Of a DNA stretch of 64,000 nucleotides, positions 14,948 to 22,542 are shown piece by piece. The DNA lies in the NCBI GenBank assembly GCA_902800045.1, contig CADCCZ010000006.1:1-64000 (forward strand). The letters are read 5' to 3'. The notes below the pieces were generated by a model, which made no database searches, was not told the origin of the DNA, and saw nothing but the letters and a program-made list of their open reading frames with translations. The DNA comes from an uncultured Bacteroidia bacterium (GTDB lineage: Bacteria > Bacteroidota > Bacteroidia > Bacteroidales > ML635J-15). Position 1 is the first letter of the stretch. Every line of letters starts with the position of its first letter. The position numbers and the translations under genes were made by a program.

Positions 14948-16028
14948 AATCCTTGATTTTTTGATAAATAAGATATGCTCCATAGCTGGAATGATGCTGC
15001 CAGTCGCGAAATGCGCCAGCTGTAGATGAAATGTCTGTAGCATCTATATAGTTGGCGTTTTCGGTCTCAAGAAGGTTTGTTATACTGTCACAAATCGATT
15101 GCATTTCCGGAACTTCTGTCGGATGTGCCTTGCCAAATGCAATACTGTTGTATGGTCCGACTACGAATGTAATGTCAACATTGTTTTCTCGGCAAACCTG
15201 AATCATGGCATGCAGTTCATCGTAGCGGTAAGTTGCCTCGGGATGTGCATCGAGCGAATACGAGTTTATGTCAAACGATGCATCTACATTAAGGTCATAG
15301 TTATGTGTACTGCTGTCGGGCGGCTCATAGGTGGAAGGCATTGTCAATTCGTGTTGCGGTTTAATCCAAGCAAGCGTATTTTCAAATTTTGCAGTATCAA
15401 TATTGAATATCAAATCCTGATAGTATTTGCGCCTTGCCCTGTCGATGTAATATGAAAAAAAGTCCGATATCACATCGTCCAGTCGCGTATTGCGCAAATT
15501 GGCTTTTAGAATTTCATTCACGGCTTTGTTTTCTGGTTTGTTTGCCTTGTAATAGTTCGCAAATGAAGTGTACCTGAAAAAATAGTCGGCATTGCTACGC
15601 GCCAATTTGTTGCACCAGTATGCAGGATTTACGAAATAAATAATCTTCAGTCCTCCGATGTTTTTGTTGCTTTGTATCAACGGAAAATATGTGCAAGCGG
15701 TTCTTCCTGCCCCAGCAATTAGAGAAAAACGACATTGGAGTGTTGTGTCGGCATTAAGGAAATCGTAATAATTCTCACCGTTCATATAGTCGCTCTCCGA
15801 TGTTCCAAGGACAAGGTATCCGTTGTTTGCCTTGATGCTTTGTACAAGCAAGTCGGTATAAAGCGTATTGTTGTCGCGTAGTTCCTGATGGCGGATAGTG
15901 TAAAGCTGCCTGTCGGTTGCCGAATAGCGGAATGAGGGAATGCACAGCGATGCAAGCATCCAGAACGCCACCGCCACCAAGGCGACAACTCCAACAAATG
16001 CCATATATTTCATCCGATACATCTTCAT
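14922..16028 (-). CDS. DltD/AlgJ-like SGNH-fold membrane-anchored acyltransferase
   Basis: A 368-residue protein with one N-terminal membrane helix (about 8-30) and an extracytoplasmic domain. The SGNH nucleophile motif is LVLGTSESD with Ser77. The C-terminal RDWQHHSSYGAYL supplies Asp342 and His345/346, the block D/H pair of DltD. Length and topology fit DltD-like transferases that move an acyl group onto a cell-surface polymer. It overlaps the MBOAT stop by one base. The polymer and acyl group are unknown; a Gram-negative Bacteroidota would not have teichoic acid, so the target is probably a surface glycan or lipid. Confidence 0.85.
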   Translation of the reverse strand: MKMYRMKYMAFVGVVALVAVAFWMLASLCIPSFRYSATDRQLYTIRHQELRDNNTLYTDLLVQSIKANNGYLVLGTSESDYMNGENYYDFLNADTTLQCRFSLIAGAGRTACTYFPLIQSNKNIGGLKIIYFVNPAYWCNKLARSNADYFFRYTSFANYYKANKPENKAVNEILKANLRNTRLDDVISDFFSYYIDRARRKYYQDLIFNIDTAKFENTLAWIKPQHELTMPSTYEPPDSSTHNYDLNVDASFDINSYSLDAHPEATYRYDELHAMIQVCRENNVDITFVVGPYNSIAFGKAHPTEVPEMQSICDSITNLLETENANYIDATDISSTAGAFRDWQHHSSYGAYLIYQKIKDYVVEKENR

Positions 16029-17224
16029 CAGAAAAGCAAATTAAACATTTCTACTAGTTGTTCGACAGGATAATTGAAGAAAATCCAGCCGACCGTCACA
16101 AAAACGAATGTAACAGCAACTCCCATGATTTTACTCAACGAACCATTGCTTTTGCCAACATTCTTATTTGTTGCAACCTTATATATCGACAAGCCGATTC
16201 CGTGCCATAGTCCCCAAAAGACAAAATTCAAGGTGCTGCCATGCCAAAGCCCGCACACGAAAAAAGTTACCAAATACGCAATAACCGACACCAGCATCCT
16301 GTACTTTACAATCGGAGTGCGGTTTACCAATGCTATTACGGGCTTGAAAACATACATTTTCAGGAATGAGGAGAAAGTCATGTGCCACCTTTTCCAGAAT
16401 TCGGCAATATTTGACGAAAGATACGGCAGCCTGAAATTTTCGGGAGTACGAATTCCAAGCATATACGCGGTGCCTATTGCCACATCGCAGTAGCCCGAAA
16501 AATCGATGTAGATGTAAATTGAATACAGCAAAGCTGCAAGACAGACAGCCGACCACGCACCCATATATGGTAGCAAGGCGTTATAGTCAACAGCATACTC
16601 CTTTATCAAAGGCACAATGAGCAAAAGCTTTACTGCCCCGACAAAAATCCGTCCAACGCCTGCCAGAAGCATTCTCAGATTGAACCTCAAATGTGTTTTA
16701 TTGACCCAATAGTGGAAATTATTGAATGTGTCGATAGGTCCGGCAGGGAAAGTAGGGAAGAAAAACAGATAGTTCACATACGACAACACGTTTATACTGC
16801 GGATATTCTGCCTATAACATTCCACAAGCCAGTGAATCATACGGAAGAAAATGTACGACAAGCCAAGTTTTTCGACCGAGAAGAAATGTTTCTGCATGAA
16901 AGCATCCCACCACTCGCCAAACCACGACTGCACAAGCGGATAGTTGCGTACAGAAAAAATTGCAATCAGCAAAGTCAGCATTAGCGCCAGCAACCACTTG
17001 AACCTGCGTTTCCGCAGTATTATTCCTGCACCGTACATGATGAGTGATACCATAAATAATATGAATACCGACCTTGGAGATACGATTTTTGTGAGAATGA
17101 GAGCGTTGCCAAGCAGAATAAGAATATTGTTCAGCCAATTTTTCTTGAATATGAACTTGCATGCCGAAAAAATCAGCACGAATAGAAATATATCAAAAAA
17201 TAGCGTATAGTCGCTGAACAACAT
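16028..17224 (-). CDS. MBOAT-family membrane O-acyltransferase (DltB/AlgI-like)
   Basis: A 398-residue polytopic protein with about ten membrane helices. Family hallmarks are FFPTFPAGPIDTF (about 155-168), DFSGYCDVAIG (241-251), AEFWKRWHMTFSSFLK (His281) and FFVCGLWHGS with the catalytic His328. It should pass an acyl group from a cytoplasmic donor through the membrane to the SGNH partner. It is followed by the SGNH gene with overlapping TGATG and preceded at 5 bases by the HEPN gene, so all five genes from 17942 to 14828 read as one transcription unit. Confidence 0.92.
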   Translation of the reverse strand: MLFSDYTLFFDIFLFVLIFSACKFIFKKNWLNNILILLGNALILTKIVSPRSVFILFMVSLIMYGAGIILRKRRFKWLLALMLTLLIAIFSVRNYPLVQSWFGEWWDAFMQKHFFSVEKLGLSYIFFRMIHWLVECYRQNIRSINVLSYVNYLFFFPTFPAGPIDTFNNFHYWVNKTHLRFNLRMLLAGVGRIFVGAVKLLLIVPLIKEYAVDYNALLPYMGAWSAVCLAALLYSIYIYIDFSGYCDVAIGTAYMLGIRTPENFRLPYLSSNIAEFWKRWHMTFSSFLKMYVFKPVIALVNRTPIVKYRMLVSVIAYLVTFFVCGLWHGSTLNFVFWGLWHGIGLSIYKVATNKNVGKSNGSLSKIMGVAVTFVFVTVGWIFFNYPVEQLVEMFNLLF

Positions 17225-17229
17225 CTGAT

Positions 17230-17628
17230 TTAGTTTTCTATATATTCCTCAATTTTCTCAATCATCAGTCGCGTAGGTTCAATCATCGGAGCGATTTCCT
17301 TTTCTTCTGCATTATACGCACAGTTATAGTCCGACTTCTCTCGTAATCCCTGAAGACGCGAATAGTGTTTGCCTTCTTCAATAGAAAAAATTCCTGTTGT
17401 TACATAATGCATTCCGAATGCGCCCACCGCGCCACGATGAGTCGAAACATTGTAGCCGTCACGAATAAGCATTGCAGAAACAGCATGGAACAAAGAATAG
17501 TAAAGCCTGTTTGCCACATTGTCCCAATAACCAGCCTTCGATAACAGCTCTATCTGAGCGAAGTTCTTATGCGCTTTTTCAATTTGCAAACGCACTGTCG
17601 TTCTTCGTTCTTCATCAGTTAAACTCAT
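17230..17628 (-). CDS. HEPN-domain protein (toxin-like)
   Basis: A 132-residue four-helix HEPN protein (PF05168-like). It has AGYWDNVANRLYYSLFHAVSAML (about 32-54) and GLREKSDYNCAYN (about 92-104), the region where HEPN ribonucleases usually carry R-x4-6-H. Here no His follows the Arg at that spacing, so the canonical RNase motif is not present. It is paired with the MNT gene upstream (four-base overlap), the standard HEPN/MNT toxin-antitoxin layout. Activity is uncertain. Confidence 0.85.
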   Translation of the reverse strand: MSLTDEERRTTVRLQIEKAHKNFAQIELLSKAGYWDNVANRLYYSLFHAVSAMLIRDGYNVSTHRGAVGAFGMHYVTTGIFSIEEGKHYSRLQGLREKSDYNCAYNAEEKEIAPMIEPTRLMIEKIEEYIEN

Positions 17629-17942
17629 ACCAATACGATTTTGTCTTGTTCAACATTTTTGTAGAATGGCAGAAATGAAATAGAATCCCATTCCTTTTTT
17701 GTGTACATCTGCGGACTGATAAGCTCACCTATATTCCATCCGAGCATTACAAAAGGGAAAGACACGTCATCGTAATCTTTATCTGAAAGCTCTGGTTTGT
17801 CAAGCAAAATAAGCAAGTCCCAATCGCTGTCAGCATTATAGTCGCCCCTTGCCCTTGAACCATACAAAATCAATGAACTATGTGGTGGTAAAGCTTTCAT
17901 TGCCACTTGCTTTATATTTTCGATAACTTTTGACCTTTCCAT
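17625..17942 (-). CDS. MNT-type minimal nucleotidyltransferase (antitoxin-like)
   Basis: A 105-residue protein with the pol-beta nucleotidyltransferase motif LYGSRARGDYNADSDWDLLILLD (G-S-x10-D-x-D, about 27-49). In characterised HEPN/MNT modules the MNT protein AMPylates and silences the HEPN partner (family knowledge). It is the first gene of the minus-strand operon that also holds MBOAT, SGNH and the microprotein. It overlaps the HEPN start by four bases. Confidence 0.88.
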   Translation of the reverse strand: MERSKVIENIKQVAMKALPPHSSLILYGSRARGDYNADSDWDLLILLDKPELSDKDYDDVSFPFVMLGWNIGELISPQMYTKKEWDSISFLPFYKNVEQDKIVLV

Positions 17943-17961
17943 CTAAACTGTATTTCATTTG

Positions 17962-17990
17962 CAAACATACATAAAATTATGCTATACAAA
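17962..17990 (-). promoter_or_regulatory. Promoter of the MNT-HEPN-MBOAT operon
   Basis: Minus-strand -7 TATGTTTG at 17962-17969 and -33 TTTG at 17987-17990, spaced by 17 bases. Confidence 0.5.
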
Positions 17991-18043
17991 TATTCGCAAA
18001 TGTAAAAATAAATTTTGAAATACATAGAAAACATTAAAAACGT

Positions 18044-18051
18044 TAACTTTG
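18044..18051 (+). promoter_or_regulatory. -7 box of the nitroreductase gene
   Basis: TAACTTTG lies 20 bases before the ATG at 18072. A TTTG at 18014-18017 is farther than usual (26 bases). Confidence 0.45.
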
Positions 18052-18071
18052 CACAATAAAATTTACGCACT

Positions 18072-18710
18072 ATGGCAGACAATTATTTGGAAAACAGATA
18101 CGAGGAAGTTTTCGGACAAGGAAGCGCAAAGTCGCACACGAAACACATAAATTCAATCGATTCGCTCATAGCGAAAAACCGCAGCTACCGTGGCTACAAG
18201 AAGGACTACATTGTTCGCCCCGAAATGATGGAGCGCATTGTGGCTGTTAATACAAAAATTCCGTCGGGACGCAACCAGCAGGTGCTGAGGTTCAAGATTG
18301 TAACCAAGGAAACTGGAGCAGAGAAAGTTCTGAAAAACATTCATCTCGGCGGTGCTTTACCAGAATTGCATTTGCCGTTCGCTGGTACTGAGCCAGAAGC
18401 TTTTGTTATCATCTGCTCAACCACCGCAGAAAACAAAATTGTTGACATCGACCTTGGCATTTCAATGCAGTCGATGCTGCTGAAAGCAGTGGAAATGGGA
18501 CTTAACGGCATTATCATCTGCGCCTTCAACAAGGAAGAAATCAAGCGCGAATTTTCGTTGCCATACGAACCTCTGGCAATCGTTGCAATCGGCAAGGGCG
18601 ACGAAAAGATTGAAATGGTTCCGATTTCCGAATCAGACAGCCACGCCTACTACCGCAAGGACGGAATACATTATGTCCCAAAGGTTAAGTACGAAGACCT
18701 TGTAATCTAA
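18072..18710 (+). CDS. Nitroreductase-family flavoprotein
   Basis: A 212-residue FMN-dependent nitroreductase-like protein. It has SIDSLIAKNRSYRGYKKD (the family R-S-x-R motif for FMN, about 28-45), KIPSGRNQQVLRFKIVT (about 62-78) and MLLKAVEMGLNGIIICAF (about 136-153). The C-terminus ends DGIHYVPKVKYEDLVI. The natural substrate (quinone, nitro compound or flavin) cannot be told. The uracil-glycosylase-like gene follows within 9 bases, so both may share a transcript. Confidence 0.85.
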   Translation: MADNYLENRYEEVFGQGSAKSHTKHINSIDSLIAKNRSYRGYKKDYIVRPEMMERIVAVNTKIPSGRNQQVLRFKIVTKETGAEKVLKNIHLGGALPELHLPFAGTEPEAFVIICSTTAENKIVDIDLGISMQSMLLKAVEMGLNGIIICAFNKEEIKREFSLPYEPLAIVAIGKGDEKIEMVPISESDSHAYYRKDGIHYVPKVKYEDLVI

Positions 18711-18719
18711 GGCATTCAC

Positions 18720-19310
18720 ATGTCAACCACGGAACAAGAATACATCCCGACAGAGAAGCATCCGCTGAAACCATTTCTTCCTGACGGTGCCGAAATACTT
18801 ATGCTAGGCAGTTTTCCGCCCAAGCGCGAACGCTGGTCAATGGACTTCTACTACCCTAACATACAGAACGACATGTGGCGCATTATGGGACTTATCTTCT
18901 TCAACGACAAGGACTACTTTGTAGAAGCCGACGGGAAGAAGTTCCGATTCTGCTACGACAAGGTTGTAAAGTTCTGCACCGATAAGCACATTGCAATCTT
19001 CGATGCAGCCAGTTCGGTGCGACGGCTGATGGACAACGCCTCGGATGCCCACTTGGAAATTGTAGAGCCGACCGATATTCCTGCTCTTTTGCGCAAGATT
19101 CCGCAATGTCACACAATTGTTTCCACTGGTGGCAAGTCGGCAGAAACAATAGCCGCACAACTCGGTTGCAAAGTCCCCGAAGTCGGTGGATATGCCACTT
19201 TTAACATTGATGGAAAGGAATACAAATTCTATCGTATGCCGTCAAGTTCGCGAGCATTTCCGATGAAACTAGAGAAGAAAGCAGAAGCGTATAGGAGAAT
19301 TTTTGAATAA
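18720..19310 (+). CDS. Uracil-DNA-glycosylase-family protein
   Basis: A 196-residue protein of the UDG fold, resembling the family 4/MUG-like branch. LMLGSFPPKRERWSMDFYYPNIQNDMWRIMG (about 28-58) carries the GxxPx motif region and aromatic stacking residues. HTIVSTGGKSAETIA (about 127-141) and YRMPSSSRAFPMKLEKK (about 170-186) form the C-terminal loop. There is no obvious FeS cysteine set. A role in base excision repair is likely; the substrate base is unverified. Confidence 0.75.
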   Translation: MSTTEQEYIPTEKHPLKPFLPDGAEILMLGSFPPKRERWSMDFYYPNIQNDMWRIMGLIFFNDKDYFVEADGKKFRFCYDKVVKFCTDKHIAIFDAASSVRRLMDNASDAHLEIVEPTDIPALLRKIPQCHTIVSTGGKSAETIAAQLGCKVPEVGGYATFNIDGKEYKFYRMPSSSRAFPMKLEKKAEAYRRIFE

Positions 19311-19583
19311 GGTTTGTCTCCAAAAACTTGAAACCTAGAAACAGTGTACTTCGACCCTTCGACTGACGCTCAGGGTGCGAAAAACCTAGAAACGTGCGCA
19401 GCACATGAAACCCAGAAACTTGAAACGGGCGCTAGCCCATGAACGGAGAAGCCATAGAAACCACGAATGTGTTCGCTACGCTCACGTTGAACATTGAACC
19501 CCTTGAACTTTGAACCGTCAAACGCCGAAGGCATAGAACGGCGTTAGCCATAGAAACCTAGAAACTTGAAACGGCGTAGCCCC
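19311..19583. repeat. Mosaic intergenic repeat region
   Basis: A 273-base noncoding stretch between converging genes. It is built from AAACTTGAAAC/CCTAGAAAC and TTGAACxTTGAAC units alternating with small palindromes: GGGCGCTAGCCC (19419-19430), CGGCGTTAGCC (about 19539-19549), GTGCGCAGCAC (about 19394-19404) and the CCCTTCGACTGACGCTCAGGG type hairpin at 19352-19379. It looks like repeated insertion of miniature palindromic elements. No coding frame is convincing. Confidence 0.7.
19352..19379. repeat. CCCTTCGACT/ACGCTCAGGG palindrome, copy 1
   Basis: An imperfect hairpin, CGACCCTTCGACTGACGCTC followed by AGGGTGCG. A close copy lies at 22502-22528, where the centre is ACT-ACG. Both lie next to the ends of minus-strand genes. 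Confidence 0.65.
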
Positions 19584-22388
19584 CTAGTGTGCTTCCAGCC
19601 AGTTCTTTCCAAACCTTGCATCAACAATCAGCGGAACGCTCAACTTCACGCAGTTCTGCATTTCGTCAACAACAATCTGCTTCACGATTTCCATTTCCGA
19701 AACCGGCACATTGAAGTTCAATTCGTCGTGAACCTGCAAAATCATACGCGCCTTTAGGTTGTTTTCATTGAAACGCCGGAAAATGTTAATCATGGCAATC
19801 TTTACAATGTCAGCGGCAGAACCTTGGATTGGCGCGTTCACGGCATTGCGCTCGGCAAATCCGCGAACAATGGCGTTACGGCTGTTGATGTCGGGCAGGT
19901 AACGACGACGGCCAAACATAGTCTCGACATATTCCTTTTCGCGTGCATCGGCAATACTGCGTTCTATGTATTCCTTAACACCACTAAAAGTCTTAAAATA
20001 ACTGTCAATCAAAGCTTTGCCTTCCTTCGGCGAAATATTCAAGCGCTGTCCCAAGCCAAATGCCGAGATACCATATATAATACCGAAGTTGGCAGTCTTC
20101 GCCTTCGAACGCATTTCGCGGGTAACTTCGCTTTCATCGACCTTGAAGATTTTGGCTGCTGTAGCAGTATGAATATCAAGACTATACTTGTTGAAAGCAT
20201 CGAGCATTGCGTGGTCCTGACTAAGGTGAGCCATCACGCGAAGTTCAATTTGCGAATAGTCGGCAGAGAAAAATATATGCTCGTCGTCAGAAGCGACAAA
20301 GGCACTACGGATAACCTTTCCACGCTCGTCGCGAATAGGAATGTTTTGCAAGTTGGGATTTGCGGAACTCAAGCGACCTGTGGCGGTTACTGCTTGATTG
20401 AAACTAGTGTGCAGCATTCCTGTCGTGGGATTTACAAGTGTCGGCAGAACATCAACGTAGGTGCTAATCAGCTTGTTGACCGAACGCCATTCCAAAATCT
20501 CATTCACTATCGGGTGCTTATCAATAAGCTTCATAAGTTCCTCCTCGCTCGTGCTGTACTGCTTGGTCTTGGTCATCTTTGGCTTCGGGTCAACCTTGAG
20601 CTTCTCGAACAGAATCACACCCAACTGCTTCGGCGACGAGATATTGAACTTTTCACCAGCATGCTCATAGATACTTTCCTCTATACCAACAAGTTCCTTC
20701 TGCAATTCAGCAGAATATTCCTTCATTCTCGCCGAATCGATGCGCACACCAGTCCTTTCCATCGACATCAAAACCTTAATAAGCGGAATTTCAATGTCGT
20801 AGAGAAGTTTCTCAATTCCTTGCTCCTTAATTTTAGGCAACAAAATATCCTTCAGCTGGAAAGTTATGTCTGCATCCTCGCAGGAATAGTTGCTGACAAT
20901 ACGCGGTTCGACGCTACGCATTGTGCGCTGGTTCTTGCCTTTCTCACCGATGAGTTCCTCTATTGGAATCATCCTATAACCCAGATACTTGTTCGCAAGA
21001 AAATCAAGATTATGCTTCTCTTCTGGCTCAAGAATATAATGAGCCAACATTGTATCAAAAAGTTTATTTTCTACCTCAACATCATAATTTTCAAGGATTT
21101 CCAAGTCGTATTTAAGGTTCTGTCCAACCATTGTCTTCGACTTGTCGGAGAAAATGGGAGCGAAAATTTTCAGAATCGACAAGACAGCATTTCTGTCGGA
21201 AGGACAAGCAACATAATACGCTACGCCCTTTTCCAACGCAAAAGCCATTCCGACAAGTTCGGCAGTAAGAGCATCGGTGCCAGTGGTTTCGGTATCGAAG
21301 CAATATTCGTCAAGCGCAGCAAGTTTTTCGGCAAGCTGCTTAGCCTCGAAAGGAGTCTCAACAAGCGTATATGATACATTTTTGTCAGAAAAACTCTTTT
21401 CTGGAACTGTTTGTTGCTGCGCAATTTCCTGCACAGGCTGACTGAACAAGTCGAGCTGCAACTGCGGCTGAGCATCTTTCACGGTCTTATTTTCAGGGAC
21501 AGGCTCGGCAAAGGCTTTGCTTCCGATAATCCTCTGCTTCAGAGTAAAGAATTCCAAATCGTCGAAAACACTTGCCAAGGCATCGAAATCTGGCGTTTCC
21601 AATTTCATTTCGTCAAGCGTAACATCCACAGGCACATCGGTCTTTATGGTTGCAAGCTTGTACGACATACGCAACTGCTCGATTTTGTTCTCAAACGACT
21701 CCTTTTGCTTGCCTTTTAGCTGCGAAATATTCTTGATAATATTTTCAATGTCACCATATTTTGCAATAAGGTTGGCAGCAGTTTTCTGACCAACTCCCGG
21801 CACACCCGGAATATTGTCAATGCTATCGCCCCACAACGCAAGTATGTCAATTACTTTTCTCGGATTATCGATGCCAAACTTCTCGTTTACCTCTTTTACA
21901 CCAAGCACTTCGGGTACATTTCCTGAGTGAGGCGGTTTGTACATGAAGATATTTTCATCGACAAGCTGACCGTAATCCTTATCAGGCGTCATCATATACA
22001 CTTGATTCTCAGCATTTGCGAACTTCTTTGCAAGCGTACCTATCACATCGTCGGCTTCGTAGCCCGAAATCTGGATTATCGGAATGCGATAAGCCTCGAG
22101 AATCTGCTTGATATACGGCACAGCGACCTTTATGTCCTCGGGCGTAGCCTCGCGGTTTGCCTTGTATTCGGGAAACATATCGTGTCGGAAATTCGGTCCC
22201 GACGGGTCGAAAGCCACTGCAATATGAGTCGGTTGTTCGCGTTTAAGGACATCTTCCAGAGTATTAACAAAACCGAACACTGCCGAAGTGTTTATCTTCT
22301 TGGAATTTATGCGCGGATTCTTGATAAAAGCATAGTAAGCTCTGAATATCAAGGCGTAGGCATCGAGGAAAAATATCTTGTTTGACAT
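19584..22388 (-). CDS. polA: DNA polymerase I PolA
   Basis: A 934-residue family A polymerase. The N-terminal 5'-3' exonuclease (about 1-290) begins IFFLDAYALIFRAYYAF and includes the GYEADDVIGTLAK motif. The 3'-5' proofreading domain is intact by motif (YCFDTETTGTDAL, Asp-x-Glu). The polymerase domain has motif A FFSADYSQIELRVMAH, the O-helix RSKAKTANFGIIYGIS and motif C LQVHDELNF. It is a full-length, three-activity enzyme for repair and Okazaki fragment processing. It is transcribed alone, with its own -7 box at 22415-22422. Confidence 0.97.
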   Translation of the reverse strand: MSNKIFFLDAYALIFRAYYAFIKNPRINSKKINTSAVFGFVNTLEDVLKREQPTHIAVAFDPSGPNFRHDMFPEYKANREATPEDIKVAVPYIKQILEAYRIPIIQISGYEADDVIGTLAKKFANAENQVYMMTPDKDYGQLVDENIFMYKPPHSGNVPEVLGVKEVNEKFGIDNPRKVIDILALWGDSIDNIPGVPGVGQKTAANLIAKYGDIENIIKNISQLKGKQKESFENKIEQLRMSYKLATIKTDVPVDVTLDEMKLETPDFDALASVFDDLEFFTLKQRIIGSKAFAEPVPENKTVKDAQPQLQLDLFSQPVQEIAQQQTVPEKSFSDKNVSYTLVETPFEAKQLAEKLAALDEYCFDTETTGTDALTAELVGMAFALEKGVAYYVACPSDRNAVLSILKIFAPIFSDKSKTMVGQNLKYDLEILENYDVEVENKLFDTMLAHYILEPEEKHNLDFLANKYLGYRMIPIEELIGEKGKNQRTMRSVEPRIVSNYSCEDADITFQLKDILLPKIKEQGIEKLLYDIEIPLIKVLMSMERTGVRIDSARMKEYSAELQKELVGIEESIYEHAGEKFNISSPKQLGVILFEKLKVDPKPKMTKTKQYSTSEEELMKLIDKHPIVNEILEWRSVNKLISTYVDVLPTLVNPTTGMLHTSFNQAVTATGRLSSANPNLQNIPIRDERGKVIRSAFVASDDEHIFFSADYSQIELRVMAHLSQDHAMLDAFNKYSLDIHTATAAKIFKVDESEVTREMRSKAKTANFGIIYGISAFGLGQRLNISPKEGKALIDSYFKTFSGVKEYIERSIADAREKEYVETMFGRRRYLPDINSRNAIVRGFAERNAVNAPIQGSAADIVKIAMINIFRRFNENNLKARMILQVHDELNFNVPVSEMEIVKQIVVDEMQNCVKLSVPLIVDARFGKNWLEAH

Positions 22389-22414
22389 TAGCGTAAAATT
22401 ATCGTTTCAGACTA

Positions 22415-22422
22415 CAAAGTTA
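22415..22422 (-). promoter_or_regulatory. -7 box of polA
   Basis: Minus-strand TAACTTTG, 26 bases before the polA start codon. Confidence 0.45.
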
Positions 22423-22433
22423 AACAAATTCCA

Positions 22434-22460
22434 CAAAAAAAGGCCACCGATGGTAGCCTT
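22434..22460 (-). terminator. glnA terminator
   Basis: On the minus strand an AAGGC-TACC stem pairs with GGTG-GCCTT and is followed by a run of seven T. It separates glnA from polA. Confidence 0.7.
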
Positions 22461-22501
22461 TATATGATTTTTTTATTGCATCAAACAATACATTGTTAAG
22501 C

Positions 22502-22528
22502 CGACCCTTCGACTACGCTCAGGGGGCG
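22502..22528. repeat. CCCTTCGACT/ACGCTCAGGG palindrome, copy 2
   Basis: CGACCCTTCGACTACGCTC followed by AGGGGGCG, close to the copy at 19352-19379. It lies just downstream of glnA. Confidence 0.65.
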
Positions 22529-22542
22529 GCTAATTGTCAATT

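Noticed and set aside
19311-19583. Possible CRISPR array or small coding gene
   Set aside because: Repeat units vary in length and order, spacers are not unique 25-40-mers, and no frame has coding character.
19824-21374. A 516-codon plus-strand open frame opposite polA
   Set aside because: Opposite a full-length polymerase I with all motifs. No recognisable domain or promoter on the plus strand.
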